Source: Calditrichota bacterium (GTDB taxonomy: Bacteria > Zhuqueibacterota > Zhuqueibacteria > Zhuqueibacterales > Geothermadaptataceae). From it: a stretch of DNA of 64,000 nucleotides. Location: NCBI GenBank assembly GCA_008501765.1, contig QQUE01000001.1:1-64000 (forward strand), written 5' to 3'. The notes beneath the pieces are model-generated. The model did no database searches. It saw only the letters and a list, made by a program, of their open reading frames with translations, and had not been told where the DNA came from. Position numbers and translations under genes: made by a program. Position 1 is the first letter of the stretch; the number at the start of each line of letters is the position of its first letter. Positions 25,174 to 34,908 of the stretch are shown in pieces.

Positions 25174-26136
25174 TCAAACGGCTAAATCTGTTTTTGCTTT
25201 AATTTGTAAATTTTCAATCATATCTGCCGTAATTCTCTGCAGATCAAAATCATGCTGCCACTGCCATTGTTCGCGGGCAAGTGAATCATCGATGGATCGC
25301 GGCCACGAGTCTGCGATTTTTTGGCGATAGTCGGGAGAATAAATGCACGAAAATTCGGGAAAATGCTTTTTGATTTCGAGCTCTAATTCACGCGCCGCGA
25401 AACTGATACCTGTCACGTTATAACTCGTTCGAACTTGTATTTTTTCTTTATCCGCACGCATAATATCAATTATCGATTTGATTGCATCGGACATGTACAT
25501 CATCGGTAAAGTGGTTTCTTCGGTTACAAAACACGGATACTGTTCATTGCGCAAAGCATAATAAAACATATCGACTGCATAATCTGTCGTTCCACCGCCT
25601 GGCGGTGTGTCATAACTAATAATTCCCGGGAAGCGGATGCTGCGAACATCAATGCCAAATTTATGATAATAATAATTGCAGAGGAGTTCACCGGCAACTT
25701 TTGTGATACCATAAATTGTCGTCGGATCAAGAATGGTATTTTGTGGTGTATTGTCTCTTGGTGCGGAAAGTCCAAAAGCTGCGATGGAGCTGGGCCAGAA
25801 AACCTTGAGATTAAATTCCCGTGATAAATCAAGGATGTTTTTCAGGCTGGTCATGTTGACGTGCCAGGCTAAATCGGGATTGTTTTCACCCTTTGCTGAA
25901 AGAATTCCGACGAGATGAAATATCGTGGTGATTTCATATTTTTTAATGACTTCTCTTAATGCGTCTTTGTCTGTGGCGTCGCGGACTTCGAACAATCCGT
26001 CCTCGCTCCATTGCAACTTTTGTGGGGGGCGAATATCTAATCCGACCACATGATCCACGCCTTCGTCTTCGCGGTAGAGCTCAAAGAGCTCGGAACCAAT
26101 CTGCCCATCGACACCGGTGATGAGTATTCGTTTCAT
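25174..26136 (-). CDS. NAD-dependent epimerase/dehydratase family; L-threonine 3-dehydrogenase-like SDR
   Basis: This 320-residue extended SDR has the NAD motif ITGVDGQIGSEL (GxxGxxG) at the N-terminus and the catalytic YGITK. The segments FPGIISYDTPPGGGTTDYAV and YMSDAI are diagnostic of the SDR-type threonine dehydrogenase group, distinct from the zinc MDR enzyme. That enzyme oxidises threonine to 2-amino-3-oxobutyrate. The glycine C-acetyltransferase partner (kbl) is not adjacent, so the pathway step is inferred from sequence type only. Confidence 0.88.
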   Translation of the reverse strand: MKRILITGVDGQIGSELFELYREDEGVDHVVGLDIRPPQKLQWSEDGLFEVRDATDKDALREVIKKYEITTIFHLVGILSAKGENNPDLAWHVNMTSLKNILDLSREFNLKVFWPSSIAAFGLSAPRDNTPQNTILDPTTIYGITKVAGELLCNYYYHKFGIDVRSIRFPGIISYDTPPGGGTTDYAVDMFYYALRNEQYPCFVTEETTLPMMYMSDAIKSIIDIMRADKEKIQVRTSYNVTGISFAARELELEIKKHFPEFSCIYSPDYRQKIADSWPRSIDDSLAREQWQWQHDFDLQRITADMIENLQIKAKTDLAV

Positions 26137-26214
26137 CTAATTTCAACCTTACCAGAAAAATCACCTAAATTACCGCCGCACCTAAATTGCAGATTGTTGG
26201 AATGAAACAAATAT

Positions 26215-26937
26215 TTAGTGCTGAAAATAATGACTGAAGCCAATGACACACAAACCCAAACCAAATGTCATGAGGGTCGGAATACGATTCGACTCAGCCG
26301 AATGAACTTCAGGCAAAAGATCATCAGCAGCAACATGCAAAAAAGTGCCCGCGGAAAAGGCAATTAACCAACCAATAATTGTTTTGTTTAAGCCTGCCAC
26401 AAGAAAATAAGTCACAGTACCACCAATGGGCACAGCCAAAGTAAAAATCCCGAGAAGAACCAGGATCATTTTTCGGGAGAAATTTTCGTGCAGCAGTATG
26501 CTTGTTAACGAAAATGAAGCCGGAAATTTGTGCAACATAATAGCAAGAAAAATGACCAGACTCAGTTCCGGGACAGCCAGGCCCGTACCGAGCACAAGAC
26601 CATCAGTCAAGCTATGTACACCCAGGCCGATAAAAGCAGACCAGCCGAGAGTGTGGTAATTGCAATCATGGGCTTCACATGTATGAACCATGATAAATTT
26701 TTCAATTATATAGAGTGCGAGAAATCCAATGAGTAAAGGCAAGCCCACATTGTGACCTAAATATTCGGCGGCAAGTGGGATCATGTGAAGAAAGGCAGCG
26801 GCTAATAAAATACCCGCCCCAAAACTAACGAAGAGTCGAATTGTCGATTGCTGCCATTTAATGAGCAGTGGGATTATTCCACCGATGATTGAAATACAGG
26901 TTATGAGCAGAATATATGTTATAAGATTTGCAGCCAT
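26215..26937 (-). CDS. ZIP family metal transporter
   Basis: This 240-residue membrane protein has about eight helices. The metal-site motifs HSLTDG in helix IV and HKFPASF in helix V correspond to the HxxxD/N-G and HExP-type residues of ZIP carriers; a third, HVAADDLLPE, lies in the C-terminal half. It should import Zn2+ or another divalent metal. It is divergent from a MarR-type regulator 413 bp away, which might control it. Confidence 0.92.
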   Translation of the reverse strand: MAANLITYILLITCISIIGGIIPLLIKWQQSTIRLFVSFGAGILLAAAFLHMIPLAAEYLGHNVGLPLLIGFLALYIIEKFIMVHTCEAHDCNYHTLGWSAFIGLGVHSLTDGLVLGTGLAVPELSLVIFLAIMLHKFPASFSLTSILLHENFSRKMILVLLGIFTLAVPIGGTVTYFLVAGLNKTIIGWLIAFSAGTFLHVAADDLLPEVHSAESNRIPTLMTFGLGLCVIGFSHYFQH

Positions 26938-27350
26938 TCAATTTTTGTTTTAAATCTTTTAAAAATAAATATTTTACTTGTTTGTTTTTGTCAGCAATTT
27001 ATTTATTAAGACGGGAATATAAGAAAAATTACTACACATGCAAAGGATTTTAAACGAAACGATTTAAGACCCGATACAGCACCCGATTTAAGTAATAATT
27101 AATCAATCGATTACAGATATTTTAAATATAGTTTTTAATGAGGATGCCTTCAAATAATCTACTCGCTTATCGGAGGCAGCAGGTGAAGTTAGCCTGCAAT
27201 AATTGTAGTATTCGTCTATTAGTTTTTGCAGTTTTGATAGAACTTTGTCCGTTTTTTATCTTTGAAAGAAATCGCAACTGTGGTTTATTAGTTTGCTTTT
27301 TTCATATTTCACTTTCATTAAATTAAATTCTGAATATTCGAGATCTCAAA
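26938..27350. other. divergent intergenic region between the ZIP transporter and marR-type genes
   Basis: This is a strongly AT-rich control region of 413 bp. A short imperfect dyad (TAATC-N4-GATTA, 27100-27113) is the only symmetry seen and is too small to call an operator. Confidence 0.35.
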
Positions 27351-27791
27351 ATGAATCATACCGCTACCAAATCTCTGGAATTGCAGCACTTCTTCAATAA
27401 ATTGAATTCGAGTTTTGCCGCATCTGATAACTCAATCTTGCATAAATTCAAATCATTTTCCCGGCACGATTTGAATATCATTGTATTTTTAGGATTGCAT
27501 GGGGCAACTAAAATGCAGGATTTGGCGCATGTGCAAGCCATGCCGATGAGTACATTAACCGGTGTCATCGATCGATTAATTGAAAAATCAGCCATCGTGC
27601 GTGACCGTTCAGAAAAAGATAAACGCATAATTAAAGTCAGTCTGACACCCGAGGGAATTTCGCTGTTTCAGGCTGTGCAGGAGCAGCGGTTAATTCTGAC
27701 AGAAAATTTAATGGGATTGTTAAAACCTGAGGAGCAGGATATTTTACTTTTGCTTTCGCGAAAGATGAGAAAATATTGGGCAGTGGAATAG
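27351..27791 (+). CDS. MarR family transcriptional regulator
   Basis: This 146-residue protein has the MarR winged-helix arrangement. The recognition region is MSTLTGVIDRLIEKSAIVRDRSEKDKRI, and the wing has the typical D-x-R-(x)n-D-K-R pattern. The wing is followed by VSLTPEGISLF and dimerising helices. MarR dimers repress by binding palindromes and release on ligand binding. The nearest divergent gene is the ZIP transporter. A MITE-like element inserted 15 bp after its stop may now supply the transcript end. Confidence 0.92.
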   Translation: MNHTATKSLELQHFFNKLNSSFAASDNSILHKFKSFSRHDLNIIVFLGLHGATKMQDLAHVQAMPMSTLTGVIDRLIEKSAIVRDRSEKDKRIIKVSLTPEGISLFQAVQEQRLILTENLMGLLKPEEQDILLLLSRKMRKYWAVE

Positions 27792-27811
27792 GCAGAAGTT
27801 GGCGATAAATT

Positions 27812-27976
27812 AACGTGAGTTCGATGTAAGCTGTAAAATTCTTTACCAAGCATAACTAAAATAGAGCGAAGGCGTCTCGCCGAGCGTTTCGTGCGTTATC
27901 CTCGGCGGGACGCCTTCGGACTAAATCCTATGATTAATTCGTTTTGTCCCAATTATTCTTATATCGAACTCACGTT
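27812..27976. mobile_element. 165-bp MITE-like element, copy 1
   Basis: The ends AACGTGAGTTCGATGTAAG and CTTATATCGAACTCACGTT are 19-bp terminal inverted repeats with one mismatch. A 5-bp direct repeat AAATT flanks it (27807-27811 and 27977-27981), which is the target-site duplication of a transposition. An inner dyad (CGAAGGCGTC...CGCCGAG with CTCGGCG...GACGCCTTCG) would fold into a strong hairpin. It has no reading frame. It is about 96% identical to 41865-42029 (7 differences), so the family was mobile fairly recently. Confidence 0.9.
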
Positions 27977-28210
27977 AAATTACCACTTTCCGGTAGCAAT
28001 GGGAATTTAGTCCATTTTGTAAAAGAGAATACGCGCAATCATTTTTTGATAATTTGATTGCCTTGTTAGCCCGGTTTTCACAGAAAGAAATACCAGGAAC
28101 TGCTGTCGTCGACTGAGAGCCGTGATTAAAAACACAAAGCCTGGTGATGAAAGATGCTGATTTGATAGAAGACGCGTGGGAATCTATATTATCGCACAAT
28201 AGTTTATCAA

Positions 28211-29002
28211 TTAAGCTTTGCGCCCATACCAAATTTGTCGCGGAGTATTTTCCCCAAAATCGATCCCATCATAATCCCCCAAAGTTCCCTCGGGCGAGAG
28301 TCCGCTTTTTTGCAACATTCGCTTAAATTTGTCCGGCTTGTAGAGCCGCACAGACTCAGTGTATTCCCGTTTCCCGGCCTCATCCGAAATTTCGATAATC
28401 TTTTCAACGCGATCACCGATTAATCGTCTTTTTTCTACAACTCTCGCCAATCCGTGCGGCCCTTTTATGTTCCGTTTAGTCTCCGGCACCAGGGAATCAG
28501 TGAGAAATATCGGATTCGGAAGATCGATCCACCACCAGCCATTTGGCTTCAAAACTTTTGCAATAGTGCGCAAGACAATACAATCTTGTTCAGCGTCTTT
28601 GAAATAACCAAAGGAAGTAAACCACATTGTCACGGCATCAAATTCTTCTGAAAAAGGCAATTTTCGCATGTCATGTTTTTCCAACCGCACAGGAAGGCCC
28701 ATTTTTACGAAGCGCTTTTTCGCCTGAGCAAGCATGGTATCGGAGAGATCAATGCCGGTGACGTTGGCACCCTGCTGTGCGAAGGCCTGTAAATGCCGCC
28801 CCGTGCCGCACGCGATGTCTAAAAGCTGGTGTCCCGGCGAAAAGGGAACATGATCGATGGCCATTTTTACGTGTTTTTCGGCTTCGGAATCATCGCGGTG
28901 GGAATAGATGTAAAGATAATCGCGATTAAAAGCTTGTTCGAACCAGTCGCGGTCGGATTGACTTTGCTGTTGCTGAAATTCTACTGTCATAAGGATATAC
29001 AT
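28211..29002 (-). CDS. class I SAM-dependent methyltransferase
   Basis: This protein of up to 263 residues (or 259 from an inner ATG at 28990) has SAM motif I LLDIACGTGRHL, the acidic post-I residue in VTGIDLSDTML, and motif II FDAVTMWFTSFGY. A PNGWWWIDLPNP strand is also present. Family resemblance is to generic Methyltransf_25/11 enzymes acting on small molecules. The substrate cannot be told. The ribosome-binding site is poor for both starts. Confidence 0.88.
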   Translation of the reverse strand: MYILMTVEFQQQQSQSDRDWFEQAFNRDYLYIYSHRDDSEAEKHVKMAIDHVPFSPGHQLLDIACGTGRHLQAFAQQGANVTGIDLSDTMLAQAKKRFVKMGLPVRLEKHDMRKLPFSEEFDAVTMWFTSFGYFKDAEQDCIVLRTIAKVLKPNGWWWIDLPNPIFLTDSLVPETKRNIKGPHGLARVVEKRRLIGDRVEKIIEISDEAGKREYTESVRLYKPDKFKRMLQKSGLSPEGTLGDYDGIDFGENTPRQIWYGRKA

Positions 29003-29245
29003 TTTTATTCGATAAATGGAGAGTTTGCGGTTGTTTTTGGCTGCTTACAAATAGAATAAACAGTTAGTAAGTGTACATGAAGATATAAAAAGAAGCAAGG
29101 ATTTATTCAGCTTTACTGGAAGCAATGGCGGGAAACAGCAATCCATATTCATTGAAAAGTGTACCGGGCACGCGGGTATCCAATGTTTGGTTGCTGGTAA
29201 TTGTGCAACGACAATCTCGCTGTAGTAATACAGAGGCGAATTCGA

Positions 29246-29590
29246 TTATCCGATATAGTTTTCCGGAATTTTGCGCTCGAGCTCTTCCTCAATCGACCAA
29301 TGATTCGATTCTGAAAACAGCCCCAGTTCTTTTTCGATAAGTTCACAATCGAGCGTTGAAACTATCTCCGGAATGGATTTTTTCTGTTCCTTTTGTACCC
29401 AGCAGAGCAATTTCATTTTATAGGTTTTGTCAAAAACAAAGTGATCCTCCTGCTGTGAACTTGGTGGAAATGGCAAGGGATCAACAGAACGGGCAATTAA
29501 AGCGGCGATGCCCTGGCGCTGAACGTGCAGCATCGAGGCAATTTCCCCGATAGCGCCTGCCTGGCTTTGATTTTTTACCGCTGTGGCCAT
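29246..29590 (-). CDS. small helix-turn-helix protein, hypothetical
   Basis: This 114-residue protein is preceded by a strong AAAGGAG ribosome-binding site, so it is a real gene. The N-terminal AGAIGEIASMLHVQRQGIAALIARS looks like an AlpA/excisionase-type helix-turn-helix, followed by a beta-hairpin-like FVFDKTYKMKLLCWVQ. The C-terminal half is acidic and helical. No partner gene is adjacent. A DNA-binding role is an inference from the helix-turn-helix pattern only. Confidence 0.65.
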   Translation of the reverse strand: MATAVKNQSQAGAIGEIASMLHVQRQGIAALIARSVDPLPFPPSSQQEDHFVFDKTYKMKLLCWVQKEQKKSIPEIVSTLDCELIEKELGLFSESNHWSIEEELERKIPENYIG

Positions 29591-30276
29591 CAGATATCTC
29601 CTTTACGTTTTTTATTGCAAGGGCACTATATAAAAAATTATGCCTGGTTTTTAAATTTGTGGTGCAAAATCCAAAAACAGGGAATATGAGTCGTTTGGGA
29701 AAATTATGAATTGGTCTTCAGTAGAGTGTTACGGTTCGAAATAAACAGGATTTGGGGAGTAGCAAAATCCTGGATAGAAAATCCCTGTTGCACCAGCGGA
29801 TATCGACCAATATTAAAAATAATAAAATTTTTTTGAGATGGAAGGTTTTTTAATTTTTTTTTATAACTTTTGCGAAATTTTGATAATGACGATAGGATAT
29901 CGTCTGTTAAGCCATTGTGTAATATTAAGAATTTTCACAAAGAATTTTACTTCAGCCTCAATCGTCATCCAGTTTGTGTTTTTTGCTATAGCGGGGTCTC
30001 CCTGAATCCGGGTTAGATGTCAGGAGCTCCCGGTCTTTCACGCTGTGAAAAGCGGGATGATACGCCCTCAACCCTGATATTATTTAGTTGGTGCATCCAA
30101 TTTTGTACAACGGGGGATGTTAATATTTACATTCCGGCGGCGCAGCGCAAGTGATAGATTTCGATTTCAAAAATACGTCTTATTGCCTTTTAACGAATGG
30201 TTGATTACATTTTAAAAATGATTTTGAATCTCTACTTTTTTTCTTAATTCCAGCTACTTCGGGTAGAATAAATTTT
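29591..30276. other. intergenic region with REP-like repeat
   Basis: The 686-bp region is AT-rich. It contains the 70-bp REP-like repeat at 29991-30060 and otherwise nothing I recognise. Confidence 0.45.
29991..30060. repeat. REP-like dispersed repeat, copy A
   Basis: Seventy bp match 44107-44176 at about 56 positions, including GGGGTCTCCCTGA and a hairpin made of CTCCCGGTCTTTCAC and GTGAAAAGCGGGA. Copy B has an additional upstream hairpin that is truncated here. Confidence 0.75.
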
Positions 30277-32412
30277 ATGTTAATTCAAGCAATCGAATTC
30301 AAGTTCCGCGCACAATCGATACCTAAGCACCTGGAATTGAAAACCGGAATCATGGGAATTGAGACAGCAGAATCAGACCGTTTTTATAAAAATATCTGTT
30401 TCCTGACTCGTTCAACTTTTCAGGAGTCTGGGAGCGAAAATCGCTCCTCAACGCTTGCAATAGAGCTTGAAAAATTAATGGCGACAATCATTTTCGACGA
30501 AAACGAAGCGCCGGTTTATCTAAATTTATTACCCGGAAAACACGATACACGATTTGAGATAAACCGGAAATTTCTCTCCAGTTTCCCTTTTGCCAACGCG
30601 GACTTTTATATTATGAATAAATCCAGAAAAGATTGGATTTTGAATTTTATTACTACACCCTTTGGCACCGATCCAGCCGAGATCGCCGACGAGCTGCAGG
30701 CATTTTTTTACGAGAGTTCCTGCGCTTCGCTGCCCGAGTTAGCCGATTTAACGCGAAAAATAATGCTGGAAATGGATGCAAAAAATTTGATAACAACAGC
30801 GCTAATCAGCGCTCTGAACCAGCTAGAACATGCTCGAGAGAATTTTCAAAATCAAACAATTTTGCAGGATCATTATTCGGAATTGTGTGAGAAACTGACT
30901 CACACAGAACAGAAATTGACACGCTTTTCCAAGCAAAATCAGGATTACCGGGCCAAGCTCAAGCGAATTAAAAATCAGGAAAAACAAGTGCTCCAGTTGC
31001 ATGACAGTCTTGCTGTGCGGAATGATTTGGCAACCAAATTAGCAGACCTGAAAAAAATACAACGGCTGTATGAGCAGAAAGTGGAACTGGAAAACCGGCA
31101 GAATTACTTTCGAAATGAACTTATCCAGGAGCAAAAAATAAAAGACCGCTTGCAGCTTGAGATAGAAAGAATTGGCGATATTGCTGCGTTAGAACTGGAT
31201 ATTCAAGATCAGGAGGCCGATTTTGAATCATTTGTCATTGAAACGGAAGAATGGCTTTCCAGAGCAAACGAAGAATTAATCAAAATTAAAAAGAATGGAT
31301 TGCGTTTAAAAAAAGAGCTTGAAACTGCCAAGCTGGTTGCGTCCGGGACGCTAAAGGAAGTGGCTTTATTAGAAGAAAAATTAACCCAATTGCGTCAGCT
31401 TTATTCAGAAAAAACAAAGGAATATGCGGACACAATCTCGCGGTTGAAAAGCTATAAATCAAAAGAAAAAAAGTTTGAAAAATTACGAAATGAGTTGCAG
31501 ATTAATAAAGAGACCATCGCAAAAAAAAAGGTGATGATGTCAAAATGCGAAGAACGCTATCAAATGTTACAGCAATCGCTGACTGCTATAGTTAATAAAT
31601 TGGCTGCAATCGGCAGCGTCGATTTTGATGCTGCTGAATATGAGAACATCAGTACAGAACTCGCCCGGCAGGAAAAGCTATTATCGCATTTGCAAAAGCT
31701 GAACGAAGAAAAGAAATTGAAGCCGCAGTACGAAATCCAGAGTACCTCAAATGATTTACAAGTCGAGGAGTTGGTAAATCGTGCAGCTGGATTGAGAAAA
31801 GAAATCGAGGAATTGCCATTTGTAGAAACCGAATTTGACAGCAGCCGGGATCGCTATGACAAGCGGCGTGCGGAACGGGATTCGTTGCAACAAAAACTTG
31901 CGGACACAATAGCTGTAGTGCAGCGCCTTGAGCAAAAAATTGAGGAACTACAAGCACAATTACTCAAACAAAAACACGTGCAGCCGCAATTGGCCGAGGC
32001 CGTAAAAACGCAATTTAATGAACTTATGGACCGTGGTCAGACTTTTCTTAATAATTTGTTTCGCACCTCAGATTTAGTGAAATCACCCACAATGGATACA
32101 CTCGATTTGCGAAGTTGCGCGGAACCGAATTGGTGGAGTTCTCTTCCGATGGCAAAAATGCGGCTGGCACAACTGTGTTTGAGCTTCGCCTGCCGCGAGA
32201 TGCTTGCTGAGCGCGGGGTGCGGCTTCCTCAATTCTTGATTATCGATGATGGCATTGCTCCGGAAACGGCTGAGGGACGATTTCGCCATCAACCAATTTT
32301 GAATTTTTTACAGCGCTATTATGCACAAGTTTTTTTTATTTCAAAATCGATTAATCAGAATGCCGTATTAAATTCACGGTATAATCCGGTCTTAAATTTT
32401 AAAACTGAATAA
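30277..32412 (+). CDS. SMC/Rad50-like coiled-coil protein without Walker A motif
   Basis: This 711-residue protein has a globular N-terminus of about 160 residues, then roughly 430 residues of heptad-rich coiled coil (about 190-620), and a globular C-terminus. The C-terminus resembles an SMC/Rad50 ATPase head: SLPMAKMRLAQLCLSFACREML sits where the ABC signature helix lies, and PQFLIIDDGIA looks like Walker B. The N-terminus has no GxxxxGK[ST] P-loop; the nearest sequence, SGSENRSST, lacks the lysine. It may bind partners or DNA without ATP hydrolysis, or depend on another ATPase. It precedes an esterase and an SDR gene with 35- and 15-nt gaps. Confidence 0.7.
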   Translation: MLIQAIEFKFRAQSIPKHLELKTGIMGIETAESDRFYKNICFLTRSTFQESGSENRSSTLAIELEKLMATIIFDENEAPVYLNLLPGKHDTRFEINRKFLSSFPFANADFYIMNKSRKDWILNFITTPFGTDPAEIADELQAFFYESSCASLPELADLTRKIMLEMDAKNLITTALISALNQLEHARENFQNQTILQDHYSELCEKLTHTEQKLTRFSKQNQDYRAKLKRIKNQEKQVLQLHDSLAVRNDLATKLADLKKIQRLYEQKVELENRQNYFRNELIQEQKIKDRLQLEIERIGDIAALELDIQDQEADFESFVIETEEWLSRANEELIKIKKNGLRLKKELETAKLVASGTLKEVALLEEKLTQLRQLYSEKTKEYADTISRLKSYKSKEKKFEKLRNELQINKETIAKKKVMMSKCEERYQMLQQSLTAIVNKLAAIGSVDFDAAEYENISTELARQEKLLSHLQKLNEEKKLKPQYEIQSTSNDLQVEELVNRAAGLRKEIEELPFVETEFDSSRDRYDKRRAERDSLQQKLADTIAVVQRLEQKIEELQAQLLKQKHVQPQLAEAVKTQFNELMDRGQTFLNNLFRTSDLVKSPTMDTLDLRSCAEPNWWSSLPMAKMRLAQLCLSFACREMLAERGVRLPQFLIIDDGIAPETAEGRFRHQPILNFLQRYYAQVFFISKSINQNAVLNSRYNPVLNFKTE

Positions 32413-32447
32413 ATAATACAAATATTAAAGTTAAGAAAGGAAATTGG

Positions 32448-33110
32448 ATGGCATTACACCGTTTGCGCATCGAGCAAACTGTTTATTACACGGTTCAGGA
32501 GCCGGGTTTTCCAAAAGAAACGCCACCGGATTTATTGTTAGTTCTGCACGGTTATGGCCAACAGTCTGAAAAATATATCCGGACATTTGCTGGCCTAAAA
32601 ACTCGAAATTTGTTGGTTGTTGCACCGCAGGCTCCACACCAGTTTTATATGAAAATTCATCCGAAAATCGTTGGGTGCACATGGCTTACAATATTCGAGC
32701 GGGATCAGTCAGTCGATGATTTTTTTAAATATATGCAGACGCTCTTCCTGCAATTGGGAGAAGAGTTTGTTTTCAATCATAACCGGATATTTCTGCTTGG
32801 TTTTAGTCAGGGTGTTTCAATGGCATACCGTCTCCTGGTTGCAGAGCGGATTCCAGTTGCCGGATTGATTGCCTGTAGCGCCGATATCCCGCCCGACGTG
32901 CTGCCGGATTTACCAAAACTAAACCGCACACCTGTATTAATCACCCACGGCAATGAGGATTCAATCGTTTCGCGAACGGAAGCCGACAGAGCAGAACGCG
33001 AACTGGCACGATTGCATTTTAACGTAGAAAAATATATTTTCCCGGGAGGGCATTCGATCCCGGTGTCGGTTGCAGAGCAGATTTACAGGTGGTGTCAAAA
33101 AACCGGATAA
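32448..33110 (+). CDS. alpha/beta hydrolase, phospholipase/carboxylesterase family
   Basis: This 220-residue serine hydrolase has the oxyanion-region LLLVLHGYGQ, the nucleophile elbow GFSQG, an Asp in HGNEDSIV and a His in FPGGHSIP, giving a complete catalytic triad. It resembles the Abhydrolase_2 group (YpfH/carboxylesterase type) that cleaves short acyl esters or acyl-proteins. There is no signal peptide. GAAAGGA precedes the ATG. It lies in one transcript with the coiled-coil gene and the SDR. Confidence 0.9.
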   Translation: MALHRLRIEQTVYYTVQEPGFPKETPPDLLLVLHGYGQQSEKYIRTFAGLKTRNLLVVAPQAPHQFYMKIHPKIVGCTWLTIFERDQSVDDFFKYMQTLFLQLGEEFVFNHNRIFLLGFSQGVSMAYRLLVAERIPVAGLIACSADIPPDVLPDLPKLNRTPVLITHGNEDSIVSRTEADRAERELARLHFNVEKYIFPGGHSIPVSVAEQIYRWCQKTG

Positions 33111-33125
33111 TTGTGGAGGTGATAA

Positions 33126-33917
33126 ATGGATTTAGGAATAAAGAAGAAGCATGCTTATGTTGCCGCATCAAGTCGCGGATTGGGATTTGCCGCTGCATTG
33201 GAATTGGCTCGGGAAGGGGCCCAAGTTTCCATTTGTGGGCGTAATTTGAAAACCATTACTGCGGCCGCCAAAGAAATTACACGACTGACCAAAGCCGACG
33301 TACTCCCGATCGTAACCGACATCTCCACGGCGGAAGAAATAGAAAAATCGGTTGCTGCAGCTCGCGAAAACTTTGGTCCAATTGAAATACTGGTTAACAA
33401 TGCCGGTGGGCCTCCCGCCGGATTGTTTGACGACATCGGCGAAGACGGGTGGCAACGGGGTTTTGAACTTACATTGATGAGCGCCGTTCGTCTGATTCAT
33501 GCGGTGCTTCCCGGAATGAAGAAACGAAGCTGGGGGAGAATCGTCAATATCACCAGTATTTCCGTAAAACAACCGATTCAAGGCCTGTTCTTATCCAATG
33601 CATTGCGCCCCGGGATTATTGGCATGGCCAAATCTTTGGCAGAAGAAGTGGCGGGATTGGGCATAACCATTAACAACGTGTGCCCGGGTTGGACCGAAAC
33701 CGAGCGTGTGAATGAAATTCTGCAAGCCCGGATTGAATCATCAGGTAAAACGATGGATGAGGAAATGCGGCTGGCAACGGAGTCAATACCAATGGGGCGC
33801 ATGGGAAAACCGGCGGAATTGGCTGCGATGATCGCCTTTTTGTGCTCGGAACGGGCCAGTTACATAACCGGCGTTTCAGTACCAGTGGATGGTGGTTCAT
33901 TCAAAGGCTTAATGTGA
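33126..33917 (+). CDS. SDR family oxidoreductase with altered catalytic YxxxK
   Basis: This 263-residue Rossmann protein of the FabG type has a modified cofactor loop SSRGLGFAAA, the NNAGG motif, and a C-terminal PVDGGSFKGLM. At the usual S...YxxxK position it reads LSNALRPGIIGMAKSLA, so Tyr is replaced by Ser and Lys by Arg. I recall a recognisable SDR subgroup with this SNxxR pattern; its reaction is not established. GGAGGTG precedes the ATG. It is the last gene of a three-gene operon. Confidence 0.9.
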   Translation: MDLGIKKKHAYVAASSRGLGFAAALELAREGAQVSICGRNLKTITAAAKEITRLTKADVLPIVTDISTAEEIEKSVAAARENFGPIEILVNNAGGPPAGLFDDIGEDGWQRGFELTLMSAVRLIHAVLPGMKKRSWGRIVNITSISVKQPIQGLFLSNALRPGIIGMAKSLAEEVAGLGITINNVCPGWTETERVNEILQARIESSGKTMDEEMRLATESIPMGRMGKPAELAAMIAFLCSERASYITGVSVPVDGGSFKGLM

Positions 33918-34122
33918 TTTCTCCCTGATAATTATGGAATGTTCAATTTTTGAGGCCGTTTTCGGAATTCTGATTTTTAGCCTTTCTGAACACGTTTTGC
34001 TTGACTTTAGATATTAATTAATTTAAATTTATAGACACTTAATTCTGGGAAAAATCCAAAGAAATCCAGCCAGGAAAAATAATAACCGGAAATCAAAGGC
34101 TGGTTATAGACCGAGGAAACCA

Positions 34123-34899
34123 ATGAAAAAACAAATTTTTACGCTCCTCTTATTAGCACTTCCAACTTTCGCTCACGCACAGGGATTAAATGTACACCCC
34201 CGTTATTTGATTAGCATCCCAATTGCTTCCACTTTGCCTCGGGCCAGTTTTGATGTCAGCATGCAGTCTTTTGCCTATGGCGGCTTGCTTTCAGGCGTGG
34301 AGGTAGGAATGACCGAACGGTTCATGTTTGGCGTCACTTTTGGTGGCATCAATGTCCTCGGAGAAAATGAGGTGGATTGGCATCCATTTGCCGGAGCCTC
34401 CGCCCGATTTCAGGTCGTGCGAGAAACATACACATTGCCTTCATTATCCTTCGGTTTTAACTCACAGGGGCATGGCAGCTACCACGAGAAGTACAATCGA
34501 TTTGAGAGAAAATCCAGTGGTTTTTTTACAGTTGTAAGCAAAGTATACGAAGTATTTGACCATCTGAGCTGCAGTGTCGGCATGAATTATTCGTTGGAAA
34601 ATGATGATAAAGACGATGATGTAAATATCTTCGCAGGTATTGAACTGGGCCTTTCCACCGATCTGGCTTTGATGGTTGAATATGATTTTGCATTAAACGA
34701 TAACAGCGAAGAATTATCTCAGGTATTTGACAGCCACAACAATCCGATTTCCGGCCGCGGGGAAGGTTATCTCAATCTCGGCTTTCGCTATCGCATTAAA
34801 AATGCTGTATATTTCGAAGCCAATCTTATCGATTTAACCGAGAATAAATTTCAGGGAACACGCCGATCTATTAAAATAACCTATTTTGAGTTTTGGTAG
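34123..34899 (+). CDS. exported outer-membrane beta-barrel-like protein, hypothetical
   Basis: This 258-residue protein has a clear signal peptide (MKKQIFTLLLLALPTFAHAQ). The mature part alternates polar and hydrophobic residues in many short strands and ends in an aromatic residue (KITYFEFW), both typical of outer-membrane barrels. Segments such as VGMTERFMFGVTFGG and LNLGFRYRIKN fit barrel strands. No family name can be given. The lipoprotein gene begins 9 nt downstream, so the two are co-expressed and may interact. Confidence 0.75.
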   Translation: MKKQIFTLLLLALPTFAHAQGLNVHPRYLISIPIASTLPRASFDVSMQSFAYGGLLSGVEVGMTERFMFGVTFGGINVLGENEVDWHPFAGASARFQVVRETYTLPSLSFGFNSQGHGSYHEKYNRFERKSSGFFTVVSKVYEVFDHLSCSVGMNYSLENDDKDDDVNIFAGIELGLSTDLALMVEYDFALNDNSEELSQVFDSHNNPISGRGEGYLNLGFRYRIKNAVYFEANLIDLTENKFQGTRRSIKITYFEFW

Positions 34900-34908
34900 A
34901 GGGATTGG

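Noticed and set aside
27100-27113. Operator for the MarR-type regulator
   Set aside because: Only 5-bp arms in very AT-rich DNA; such dyads are expected by chance.
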